From the NCBI RefSeq assembly GCF_014200755.1, contig NZ_JACHCM010000010.1, positions 1 to 64,000 on the forward strand: DNA of 64,000 nucleotides, read 5' to 3'. The notes below the pieces were generated by a model, which was not told the origin of the DNA, searched no databases, and saw only the letters and a list, made by a program, of their open reading frames with translations. Position numbers and translations under genes: made by a program. Source of the stretch: Rhodanobacter sp. ANJX3. GTDB taxonomy: Bacteria; Pseudomonadota; Gammaproteobacteria; Xanthomonadales; Rhodanobacteraceae. How positions within the stretch are numbered: position 1 is the stretch's first letter; the number at the start of each line of letters is the position of its first letter. Positions 55,984 through 64,000 of this stretch are shown in pieces.

Positions 55984-56829
55984 ATGAACGACGACCCTGG
56001 CAGTACCAGCGGCCCGGCGCACCGTAGTTGGTGGGACCGACTGGGCCACATGTTTTCCGGCGAGCCACGCAACCGCGTCGAACTGATCGAGGAATTGCGC
56101 GCCGCCCAGACCAACGGGCTGCTTTCCGCCGACACCCTGACCATGGTCGAGGGTGCCATCAAGGTCACCGAGCTGAGCGTGGACGATGTGATGGTGCCGC
56201 GCGCCCAGATCGTGATGCTGTCGGCCGAATCGTCGCTGTCGGACATGCTGACCGTGGTCGTCGAGTCGGGCCATTCGCGCTTCCCCGTGCACGGCGAAGA
56301 CAAGGACGACATCCTCGGCATCCTGCTGGCCAAGGATCTGCTGAAATCCTTTGGCGACACCAGCCAGTTCGACATCATGGCCATCCTTCGCCCGGCCGTG
56401 CTCATTCCCGAGTCGATGCGGCTCAACGTGCTGCTGGCCGAGTTCCGCCTAACCCGCAACCATATGGCCGTGGTGATGGACGAATACGGCGGCGTGGCCG
56501 GACTCATCACCATCGAGGATGTGCTCGAACAAATCGTCGGCGAAATCGACGACGAGCACGACGACGACGAACCCGAGCTGATGCACGAACAGCCTGGCGG
56601 CGACTGGATCGTCAGCGCACTGACGCCGATCGCCGATTTCAACGAAAACACCGGCGCCGATTTCTCCGACGAGGAATACGACACCGTAGGCGGCATGGTC
56701 ACCTCCGAGTTCGGCCATTTGCCGGAAGTGGGCGAGGAAGTGGTGATCGGCGCGTACCTCTTCCATGTCACCGAAGCGGACGATCGCCGCGTGCAGGCCT
56801 TCCGCGTGGTGAAACAAGGCAAGGACTGA
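55984..56829 (+). CDS. corC: HlyC/CorC family CBS-domain protein (CorC)
   Basis: This 281-residue protein has two CBS domains (about 65-185, with VPRAQIVMLSAESSLSDML and GILLAKDLLKSF), a MADEYGG-like switch in VVMDEYGGVAGLITIEDVLEQIVG, and a C-terminal transporter-associated CorC_HlyC domain (WIVSALTPIADFNENTGADF). It has no membrane part and is linked to magnesium/cobalt efflux and to a phospholipid or lysophospholipid role. The usual neighbour lnt is replaced by a DUF4105 protein 271 bases downstream. Confidence 0.94.
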   Translation: MNDDPGSTSGPAHRSWWDRLGHMFSGEPRNRVELIEELRAAQTNGLLSADTLTMVEGAIKVTELSVDDVMVPRAQIVMLSAESSLSDMLTVVVESGHSRFPVHGEDKDDILGILLAKDLLKSFGDTSQFDIMAILRPAVLIPESMRLNVLLAEFRLTRNHMAVVMDEYGGVAGLITIEDVLEQIVGEIDDEHDDDEPELMHEQPGGDWIVSALTPIADFNENTGADFSDEEYDTVGGMVTSEFGHLPEVGEEVVIGAYLFHVTEADDRRVQAFRVVKQGKD

Positions 56830-57100
56830 AGCAAGGCGAGGCGCTGCGGGGCTATCCGTGCAGCACTTCGCTCTGCCAGTGCGACGTTGAAGGTGGCCGC
56901 GGCGTCTGAACTCGTCGACACTCAAGCATCGTCGTTCGCCCGAGGCGTAGCGAAGTCGCCGGGCAGCAGCGATACTTTCAGACAGCTGTCCGAGTCGATT
57001 CCATCCATCGAGCCGCTTCGCCGCATCGGTACAAAGTCACAAACCGTGTCCCGCCATTCGAGCGACACCGCCCGATCCATTCTGCACCGGCCTTCCCTAC

Positions 57101-58321
57101 ATGCACTCCATCCATCGCCTGCTGCTCGTCGTGCTTTTGCTGCTGATCGGCATATCCAGCGCCGGTGCCAGCGTGGCCAACGCACCGGGCGCCAATCTTG
57201 AGGTCTCGCTGATCACCTATGGCCCGGGCGAAACCTACTGGGAACGCTTCGGCCACGATGCCATCGAAGTGCGCGACAGCGTCTCCGGCGAGTCGGTCGA
57301 CTTCAACTACGGCGTATTCGATTTCAACGAATCGAACTTCTTCATCAACTTCGCCCGCGGCCGCATGCACTACTTGATGGACGCGGAATACAGCGCGCCC
57401 GAACAGGCCAGCTACATGCAGGACGGCCGTTCGGTGACACGCCAGCACCTGGCGCTGCCGCCACAGCAGGCCACCGCACTGCGGGATTATCTGCTGTGGA
57501 ACATGCGTCCGGAAAATGCCGGCTACGCCTACGACTACTATGCCGACAACTGCACCACGCGCGTGCGCGACGCGCTGGACAAAATTCTCGGCGGCGCCCT
57601 GAGAAAACAGCTGACCGCGCTGCCCGGCGGCATGACATATCGGCAGCAAACGGCGCGACTGATGAACGCGCAGCCGTGGCTGATGCTGGTGCTCGACCTG
57701 GGACTGGGCCCCTACGCCGACCAACCGCTCAACGCCTGGCAGGAAAGCTTTCTGCCGATGGTGCTGCAGCAACAGTTGAATCACGTACAAATCGACAATG
57801 GCTCGGGCGGACTCAAACCGCTGGTGCAAAGCGAACAGCTGGTCTCACCCAACCGATTGGACGTGCCGCCGGTGAACCCGCCCGACCTGCGACTGCCGCT
57901 CGCCGCGGCCGGGCTTATTCTTGCGGCATGCATGCTCGCCGCCCGGCGATGGTCGCCCATCGGCTACGCATTACTTACGTCAACCTACCTCGTCGCGGCC
58001 GGACTGGTCGGCCTGCTGCTGATCGGTCTGTGGACCCTCACCACCCATCACTCCGCATGGGCCAACGCCAACCTGCTTTTCTTCAATCCATTGGCGCTCA
58101 TCATGCTGCCCGCTATATGGCGCGCGCGCCGCGGCATCGCTCCGTCGCGTTTCATCGAAGCGCTATGGCTGCTGCAACTGCTGGCCATCCTTATCGCCCT
58201 CTCGCTACATCTGCTGCCCGGCGTCGTGCAGCAGAATCAGCCCTGGCTGCTGTTTGCCATGCCTTGCTGGCTGGCGATCGCCTGGAGTCTGCGCCGGGGA
58301 GCAAGGCCGCTATCGTCCTAA
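57101..58321 (+). CDS. DUF4105 (Lnb-like) membrane protein
   Basis: This 406-residue protein has a signal peptide (LLLVVLLLLIGISSAGA), a periplasmic DUF4105 domain with ETYWERFGHDAIEVRDS near 44 (His) and YADNCTTRVRDALDK near 147 (Cys), and five membrane helices in the C-terminal half. Lnb of Gram-positive bacteria, which makes lyso-form lipoproteins, belongs to this fold and needs a similar His and Cys. A lipoprotein- or envelope-modifying acyl transfer is therefore inferred, not shown. It sits between corC and corA. Confidence 0.85.
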   Translation: MHSIHRLLLVVLLLLIGISSAGASVANAPGANLEVSLITYGPGETYWERFGHDAIEVRDSVSGESVDFNYGVFDFNESNFFINFARGRMHYLMDAEYSAPEQASYMQDGRSVTRQHLALPPQQATALRDYLLWNMRPENAGYAYDYYADNCTTRVRDALDKILGGALRKQLTALPGGMTYRQQTARLMNAQPWLMLVLDLGLGPYADQPLNAWQESFLPMVLQQQLNHVQIDNGSGGLKPLVQSEQLVSPNRLDVPPVNPPDLRLPLAAAGLILAACMLAARRWSPIGYALLTSTYLVAAGLVGLLLIGLWTLTTHHSAWANANLLFFNPLALIMLPAIWRARRGIAPSRFIEALWLLQLLAILIALSLHLLPGVVQQNQPWLLFAMPCWLAIAWSLRRGARPLSS

Positions 58322-58360
58322 AGCCTGCTGCAATTGCCCTGACTTGATGCGCCGGGCATC

Positions 58361-59389
58361 ATGCGCAGCATGAACCTGATGAGTCCGGTCCCACCCGCGC
58401 CGCCGTCGGCTGAAAAGCAGATGGTGGTCAACTGCATCGCCTATCGGAAAGACGGCAGCCGGATCGGCGACGTCACGCTCGATGAAATCAGCGACGTGCT
58501 GGCCAAACCCGATACCTTTGTCTGGGTCGGACTGCATGAGCCCGACGAAGAACTTCTGCTGAAACTGCAGGAGGAATTCTGCCTGCACGATCTGGCCATC
58601 GAGGACGCGCACACCGCCCATCAGCGTACCAAGATCGAAACCTACGGCGACTCGCTGTTTTTGGTGGTGCAGACCGCGCAGCAGATCGACGGCAACCTCG
58701 CGTTCGGCGAGACCCATATTTTTCTCGGGCCCCGCTATCTGGTCAGCGTGCGCCACGGCGCATCGCTTTCCTACGCGCCAGCCAGGCGCGCCTGCGAACA
58801 CACGCCCGAACTGATGGCGCTCGGTCCGAGCTACGCGCTGTACAGTATTCTCGATTTCATCGTCGACAACCTGCTTCCGATCGTGCGTGCCTCGCGAGAG
58901 GAATTGCAGCAGCTCGAAAAGGACATTTTCGCTGAAGCCTTCAAACGCAGCACGGTGAGGCGGCTGTACAACATGCAGCGCGACCTGATGACGCTGCGCC
59001 TTGCCGTCGCGCCGATGCAGGACATCATCAGCCAGCTCACGCGACTGCATCCCAACCTGATTCCGAAAGAGCTGCGCGCGTATTTTCGCGACGTGTACGA
59101 CCACGTCTTCCGCGTCAACGAAGCCATCAGCGCTATGCGCGAAATGCTCGCCGCCGCCATCAACGTCAACCTCTCCCTCGTCACCTTCGGCCAGAACGAA
59201 GTGATGAAAAAGCTGGCCGGCTGGGCCGCCATGCTCGCCGCTCCCACCCTCATCACCAGCTGGTACGGCATGAACTTCACGCACATGCCCGAGCTCGCTC
59301 AACCATGGGCCTATCCCGCCGTCGTTGGCGTGGTAGCAGTCGTCGTCTGCGGACTTTTCATCGGCCTGAAACGAGCGAAGTGGCTATAA
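58361..59389 (+). CDS. corA: CorA family magnesium/cobalt transporter
   Basis: This 342-residue protein has the long acidic/helical cytoplasmic domain (VWVGLHEPDEELLLKLQEEF, ELQQLEKDIFAEAFKR) and two C-terminal membrane helices with the signature YGMNF near 304 and a short loop FTHMPELAQPW. CorA forms a pentameric magnesium channel. The first ATG at 58361 is used; a second three codons later is also possible. It ends in a strong terminator shared with the convergent S9 peptidase. Confidence 0.94.
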   Translation: MRSMNLMSPVPPAPPSAEKQMVVNCIAYRKDGSRIGDVTLDEISDVLAKPDTFVWVGLHEPDEELLLKLQEEFCLHDLAIEDAHTAHQRTKIETYGDSLFLVVQTAQQIDGNLAFGETHIFLGPRYLVSVRHGASLSYAPARRACEHTPELMALGPSYALYSILDFIVDNLLPIVRASREELQQLEKDIFAEAFKRSTVRRLYNMQRDLMTLRLAVAPMQDIISQLTRLHPNLIPKELRAYFRDVYDHVFRVNEAISAMREMLAAAINVNLSLVTFGQNEVMKKLAGWAAMLAAPTLITSWYGMNFTHMPELAQPWAYPAVVGVVAVVVCGLFIGLKRAKWL

Positions 59390-59420
59390 GGAATTCGCAA
59401 CTCGTTGCATATCCAGAATC

Positions 59421-59450
59421 AAAAAGGGCGACCCTCGGGCCGCCCTTTTT
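59421..59450 (+). terminator. Bidirectional terminator between corA and the S9 peptidase
   Basis: AAAAAGGGCG and CGCCCTTTTT are exact 10-base inverted arms around a 10-base loop, with T5 and A5 as the outer ends. It lies 31 bases past corA and 17 before the peptidase stop. Confidence 0.92.
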
Positions 59451-59467
59451 AGTCACCGACGCAGCAT

Positions 59468-61609
59468 CTAATTCGACGGTGCCTTCGGCGTGTCCTTGGC
59501 TGTCCATTGCTTCAGCCACGCATTGACCGTGTCATGCCACTGCACGCTGTTGTGAGGCTTGAGCACCCAGTGATTTTCATCCGGGAAGGTCAAAAGCTCG
59601 CTGGGGATACCTTGACGCTGCAGCGCGGTGAACGCGCCCAACCCCTGCGTAATCGGAATGCGAAAATCATCGCCGCTGTGAATCACCAGCATCGGCACAC
59701 GCCAGTCCTTGACGTGGTTGACCGGATTGAACTTCTCGTAGTTTTCCGGATGATCATAAGGCGTACCGCCGTTTTCCTTTTCTTCGAACCACAGCTCGTC
59801 GGTGTCGTAGTACATTGCCCGAGCGTCGAACACGCCGTCGTGGTCGACCAGGCACTTCCACGGCTGGTTCCACACGCCGGCAATCCAGTACGTCATGTAA
59901 CCGCCATAGCTGGCGCCCAGCGCGCAGGCGCGGTTGCCGTCGAGAAAGCTGTATTTGCTAAGCGCCACCTTCCAGCCCAGCTTCAGATCGTCCAGCGGCT
60001 TACCGCCCCAGTCGCCTGAGATCGCGTCTGTGAAGGCCTGCCCATATCCAGTCGAACCATGAAAGTTGATCGTCACGACCGCAAAGCCCTGACCCGCATA
60101 GGTCTGGGGATTCCAGCGGTAGCTCCACTCGTTGTTCATCGCCCCCTGCGGGCCACCATGAATAATGAAAGCCACGGGATAGGTCTTGCCGGGCCGATAG
60201 TCGACCGGCTTGACCACATAGCCCTGCACCGTTTCGTTGTTCCAGCCCGGAAACTTGAAGAACTCGACATCACCGACTTTGGCATTTTTCAGATCGTCTG
60301 CATTGAAATGCGTGACCTGCTTGGGATGCGAGCCTGCCGCGGAGGCCAGGTAAAGATCGGCCGGGTGCTTCAGATCGTCTCTGGCCATCAGCAGTTTGTC
60401 GCCAGCCAACGAATACCCCTCCACCGCGCCGTCCCCTGAGAGCCGGGTCACCTCGCCATTCGCCGTGCCGATAGCGAATAGCGGATGCTGCTCCTCGTCA
60501 TCCGCAGTGGCATAAAGCGTTTTGCTATCGGCGGAGATGGTCATGCTCCCCGGCGAGCGATCCCAGCGTGGATCGACCTCGCGTTTTGCACCCGTCCCCA
60601 AATCCAGCGCCATGATGGCGAAGCGGTCCGCCTCGAACCCGGGCTTTTTCATCGCCAGGTAGTAAAGCGTCTTGCCATCCGGCGACGGCACCGGATAAGC
60701 GTCCCATGCCTTGTTGTCGGCCGTGAGGTTTTTCGGAGCGGACGAAGCGTCCACCGGCACGCGATAGACGTCGAAGTTGGTCGACCACGGCTCGCTGGTC
60801 CCCGCAATGCGCACGTCGAAGTAGACACTCTGGCCATCCGGCGCGAAAGCGAATTCGCTCTCATCACCGAACGGCTTGCTGGGAACATCGCCATCGATGC
60901 CGCTGCTCAGCAAGGTCGGCTCGGCAGGGAGCTGCCCGTTACGATCGAAGCTCGCAACAAAGAGTTGATTGCGGCGGCCGTTGGCCCAGGTATCCCAGTG
61001 CCGCACGAACAGCTTGCTATAGAGCGTGCCGCTGGCCTTGTCCTTGTCGCGCGCATCCACACGACCCTTCGTGCACGCCAGGGTCGTGCAGTCGGTAAAG
61101 ACCGCATACGACAACAGCACGCGCCTGCCGTCCGGAGAAAGTTTGTAGTCGTCGATATCCAGTGGCGCGTGGCTGACCTGCACGCCACTGGCATGATTGA
61201 CCAGATCCAACGCGCCCTTGCCGCCCAAATCCAGTCGCCACAGCTGGGCGATGCCATCGGCCGGCGCCAGGTAATACAGACTGAGCCCATCTGCCGACCA
61301 ACACGCCGAGCTGGCCTTGTCCGCTACCTTTACGGGCTTACCAGCTGCCGTCGATCGATCGGCGAGGTCCAGCACGTAGATGGCGTTGACGCCCTTGTTG
61401 GCTGCGTAGTCCGTGCTGCGCACGGAGAAAGCCGCGTAGTGGCTATCCGGGGACAGCTGCGGATCGCTTATCCTGTCCATCATCACGAGGTCGCGGATGT
61501 TGAACGCGTGCGATACTTGCCTCCCAGCAAACGCAATATTTATCCTTTTATTGGCCATTGCAGATGTTGCAATCATCGCAAGGAGCAACGCTGCAATCAA
61601 AGGTTTCAT
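59468..61609 (-). CDS. S9 family prolyl-oligopeptidase-type peptidase
   Basis: This 713-residue exported serine peptidase has a signal peptide (LIAALLLAMIATSAMA), a seven-bladed beta-propeller (repeats such as LSPDSHYAAFSVRST and FAPDGQSVYFDVRIAG), and an alpha/beta-hydrolase domain. The catalytic Ser is in ALGASYGGYMTYW near 570, Asp is in HSGDDFRIP near 650, and His is in FPDENHWVLKP near 685. It resembles dipeptidyl aminopeptidases/acylaminoacyl peptidases and probably digests short peptides in the periplasm. It is alone on the minus strand. Confidence 0.93.
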   Translation of the reverse strand: MKPLIAALLLAMIATSAMANKRINIAFAGRQVSHAFNIRDLVMMDRISDPQLSPDSHYAAFSVRSTDYAANKGVNAIYVLDLADRSTAAGKPVKVADKASSACWSADGLSLYYLAPADGIAQLWRLDLGGKGALDLVNHASGVQVSHAPLDIDDYKLSPDGRRVLLSYAVFTDCTTLACTKGRVDARDKDKASGTLYSKLFVRHWDTWANGRRNQLFVASFDRNGQLPAEPTLLSSGIDGDVPSKPFGDESEFAFAPDGQSVYFDVRIAGTSEPWSTNFDVYRVPVDASSAPKNLTADNKAWDAYPVPSPDGKTLYYLAMKKPGFEADRFAIMALDLGTGAKREVDPRWDRSPGSMTISADSKTLYATADDEEQHPLFAIGTANGEVTRLSGDGAVEGYSLAGDKLLMARDDLKHPADLYLASAAGSHPKQVTHFNADDLKNAKVGDVEFFKFPGWNNETVQGYVVKPVDYRPGKTYPVAFIIHGGPQGAMNNEWSYRWNPQTYAGQGFAVVTINFHGSTGYGQAFTDAISGDWGGKPLDDLKLGWKVALSKYSFLDGNRACALGASYGGYMTYWIAGVWNQPWKCLVDHDGVFDARAMYYDTDELWFEEKENGGTPYDHPENYEKFNPVNHVKDWRVPMLVIHSGDDFRIPITQGLGAFTALQRQGIPSELLTFPDENHWVLKPHNSVQWHDTVNAWLKQWTAKDTPKAPSN

Positions 61610-62338
61610 GGATGTTTTCCTTGGCTGGGCGACGTCATGAAGGCAATTCTAGCTTGATGACAATGCAAGCTTCCGTCTTATTGCGCATAGCTTATTGAGA
61701 AAGGCATGCCATTGCATTGCAAATTCTTTCAGCTAGCGTAACGACTCTGTGAGGATCTCAAGCCAAATAGCGACACCACATCCGACAACATCACACAACA
61801 AGCAGGTGATATGTTTCTGAATGCAAAATTGAACACTGTCGAGAACAAGTCATAAGCCGGTGGAAAGCAGCCGTCATACACTTGTGTTATCAGCCTCATG
61901 CTTGCTGCCAGCATCATCACAGCGACCTACTTTGTGGTTTCCGCCACCCTATTTCAGCGCCGCTGGGGCCAACAGGCTACTCATTGTGCCCATGGGTTTC
62001 GATATCGGCATAGGGCCATTACAGACTTGCATAAACCAGCCCCAGTAAACCGAAAAAGCTTTTGTGATTGGATCTATACGTCGGCTAAAGGCTCAACAGT
62101 CAGATCTCGGAGCGATGGCGGCGCCACCATTGCAGCGTGGTGATAGCAACTACACAGGGATCATGTCCTCGAAGAGGAAGCGTCCGATTGCCATAATGGT
62201 CATTAACCCTTGGTGATCCGGCAGCTATCGTGTAGGAGTTATGTAGTTGGCCATTCTCTCTTGAATGTCATCCATCAAACTAACCCCACCTCTCGAACCC
62301 ATTCCGCGCTAAATGTTTTTAACACTCACGAGTTTCCG
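61610..62338. other. Intergenic region, AT-rich, no gene seen
   Basis: About 730 bases between the peptidase and the glycosyltransferase have no supported gene. Short frames (for example 61898-62143) lack a ribosome site and codon bias. The composition is AT-richer than the housekeeping parts, like the following gene, so it may belong to an acquired segment. The peptidase and glycosyltransferase promoters presumably lie here but are not clear. Confidence 0.55.
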
Positions 62339-63739
62339 ATGAATACCCTCGCAGATAAACATCGCAGAAGCTGGCGATGGCTGGCGGCACTCACTATTAT
62401 AACCTTGTTAGCTTTGGCAATGCGTTGGTATTACGCAGTCGCAACAATGGTTTCGCATCCTGTCATTCGAGGCGACGCAGCTCAATATTTTTCATACGCG
62501 TGGAACTTGGTACATCACAGTATATTTTCCAATGCAGAGCCATCCTCTGCTTCGGTGGTGCCAAACAACTACAGGGACCCAGGCTATCCCTTTTTTCTCG
62601 CTATATTGCTGAATTGGCTTGGGCCAAGTGAAAAATGGTACGAGTCTGTCTTGTTTTGCCAAGCGCTAATGGGAGCCTTGACAGTAGGCATGGCAACGCA
62701 GTTGGGCCGCTATTGGCTCTCCCCTAACGCGGCTATATGTGCAGGTCTGTTGATGGCGCTATGGCCACACAGCATCACGACAAACGGTGTTCTTTTAAGC
62801 GAGACGTTATTCGGCTTTCTGTGCACTCTTTCACTTCTGCTTTGCGCGCAAGCCTGCCGACAATCAAGTATGGCAGCCGCCGCTCTTACCGGTTTTATTT
62901 TAGGTGCTGCAGCTCTTACCAATGCCATACTTCTACCCTTCGGCGTTCTTTTAGGCGCTGTTTTTGCTTGGCGCAAGCTCGCGCCTTGGTCCATCTGTAT
63001 CGCACTGATGCTTGGGGCTGCAATACTTCCTGGTGTGTGGGCAATACGAAATGCGCAAATACCTGCACCTACCGCAGGCTCGTCGTCGATGGATCGAGCC
63101 TTAGAAAATTTTGTCATCGGCTCGGCGCCTAGCTATCAGCCTTTGTGGCGACAGCAGCAGTTTGCCTCGACTACTACCGAAAGCGCCGCTGCACATGCGT
63201 CACTAAGCGTTTTCAACAGCGAATACGAAGTGCTAAGTGCCAACCATGTGCAAGGCGCCCGCATCATCGCTGCCCGTTTCAGCGAACAACCCCTGCGTTA
63301 TGTCGCCTGGTATTTTTTTCAAAAACCCTGTTTACTTTGGGGCTGGGACATCCTGATCGGTGAGGGCGATATCTACGTCTACCGATCAGATAATTCGCCA
63401 TTTAAAAGTCAGCGTAGCTGGATCGCATTAGAAGCTATTTGTCACGCGCTCAACCCATTATTAATGCTTCTGGCCTTTGGTAGCTTACCCTTAGCTTTAT
63501 CGAAGAAACTTTGGATCACGACATTTCGCAACATGGAGGGCCGCTGCGCGAACATCGTGGTGGCCAGCATGGCATGCTTCGTCACGTTTATTTACTGTAC
63601 GCTGCAAGCTGAGCCACGTTATTCCATTCCGTTTAGGCCGCTAGAGGTGTTGCTTGCCGTTACTACAGTGACCGGGCTTGTTGCGCACTGGCAGGAATAT
63701 CGCCGATGCCTTCCGCATCCCGTTGCAGGCATCAGATAA
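62339..63739 (+). CDS. GT39-like (ArnT/PMT type) membrane glycosyltransferase
   Basis: This 466-residue integral membrane protein has ten or more helices and an early periplasmic loop VIRGDAAQYFSYAWNLV with the GDA-type acid pair expected of GT-C enzymes of the ArnT/PMT superfamily. A Tyr/Arg loop NNYRDPGYPFFLAILL follows, then a tail loop PRYSIPFRPLEV. GT-C enzymes use polyprenyl-phosphate sugars. The acceptor here is unknown and may be a lipid or protein. The gene is noticeably AT-richer than its neighbours, which suggests horizontal transfer. The ATG at 62339 lacks a strong ribosome site. Confidence 0.78.
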   Translation: MNTLADKHRRSWRWLAALTIITLLALAMRWYYAVATMVSHPVIRGDAAQYFSYAWNLVHHSIFSNAEPSSASVVPNNYRDPGYPFFLAILLNWLGPSEKWYESVLFCQALMGALTVGMATQLGRYWLSPNAAICAGLLMALWPHSITTNGVLLSETLFGFLCTLSLLLCAQACRQSSMAAAALTGFILGAAALTNAILLPFGVLLGAVFAWRKLAPWSICIALMLGAAILPGVWAIRNAQIPAPTAGSSSMDRALENFVIGSAPSYQPLWRQQQFASTTTESAAAHASLSVFNSEYEVLSANHVQGARIIAARFSEQPLRYVAWYFFQKPCLLWGWDILIGEGDIYVYRSDNSPFKSQRSWIALEAICHALNPLLMLLAFGSLPLALSKKLWITTFRNMEGRCANIVVASMACFVTFIYCTLQAEPRYSIPFRPLEVLLAVTTVTGLVAHWQEYRRCLPHPVAGIR

Positions 63740-64000
63740 GTCCCTGCCTGCCCTCCATCCATGCCCATACCTAGCGAAGAACACGCTCTGTGGCTGCTAC
63801 CGTGCAAAGCTTCACCTACTGCCTAGGCCTAGAGCGTTTCCGCGCAGTCGGCCAGCTATTTGGCCATCAATAACGCATACGCAGGCTACGTTTTATCGAT
63901 GCTGCAAGTGGACGCTGCAAACATAAAACTGACCACTAGCGTCACTATTTGCCCGACTAAGGCAAATGCCTTAGTCGATACCAATGCCATTCTTTTAGAT

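Overview
The window is a GC-rich chromosomal segment from a gammaproteobacterium of the order Xanthomonadales, most likely the Rhodanobacteraceae side (Dyella, Luteibacter, Frateuria or relatives). The support is a VirD4 coupling protein next to an effector with a Xanthomonas-type C-terminal secretion domain, the dapD/ArsC-like/dapE arrangement, and family-typical versions of PhoH, YbeY, CorC, SspA/SspB and the bc1 complex. No 16S rRNA gene is present, so the genus is an inference.

Positions 1-155 are a G/C homopolymer tract that looks like a contig-edge artefact. Positions 204-6398, all on the minus strand, form an interbacterial type IV secretion (X-T4SS) locus. It holds a VirD4 coupling protein, a peptidoglycan-targeting effector with a C-terminal XVIPCD-like signal, two paralogous LprI-type lysozyme-inhibitor proteins, and an unrecognised exported protein that probably serves as immunity. 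A 31-codon remnant of a second virD4 lies upstream of the second LprI gene, which suggests that a virD4-lprI unit was duplicated. The virB genes are not in the window.

6575-13376 is an acyl-CoA/short-chain oxidation operon (acyl-CoA dehydrogenase, APH-like kinase, histidine phosphatase, two SDRs, one MDR) with a divergent LysR regulator. 13455-25130 holds two exported orphans, the dapD-dapE lysine/peptidoglycan operon with two ArsC-like thioredoxin-fold proteins, tRNA-Val, uvrB, a pseudopilin, and a three-gene molybdenum aldehyde/isoquinoline oxidoreductase with its cytochrome c. 25131-36855 carries tRNA-Asn, ppnN, a TonB receptor with a palindromic operator, a 135-bp palindromic repeat element, a two-domain acyltransferase, marC, an altered YciK-like SDR with grxD, sodB, and purE-purK. 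36924-45014 is housekeeping: a Trm112-like protein, a DUF1631 protein, nadC, sspA-sspB and the petABC cytochrome bc1 operon. 45087-52279 carries a DegS-like protease, a lytic transglycosylase, and a Fur-type palindrome ahead of a siderophore-uptake operon (two small membrane proteins, a PepSY protein and a TonB receptor). 52456-59389 holds miaB, a GNAT gene, phoH, ybeY and corC, then a DUF4105 (Lnb-like) protein and corA. The end of the window has an S9 peptidase and an AT-richer, probably acquired GT39-like membrane glycosyltransferase. No gene is seen in 63740-64000.

The most interesting parts are the T4SS effector/immunity cluster with its relic virD4, the palindrome overlapping the TonB-receptor promoter, the long-armed inverted repeat at 30706-30840, and the DUF4105 gene in the chromosomal neighbourhood where lnt is often found.
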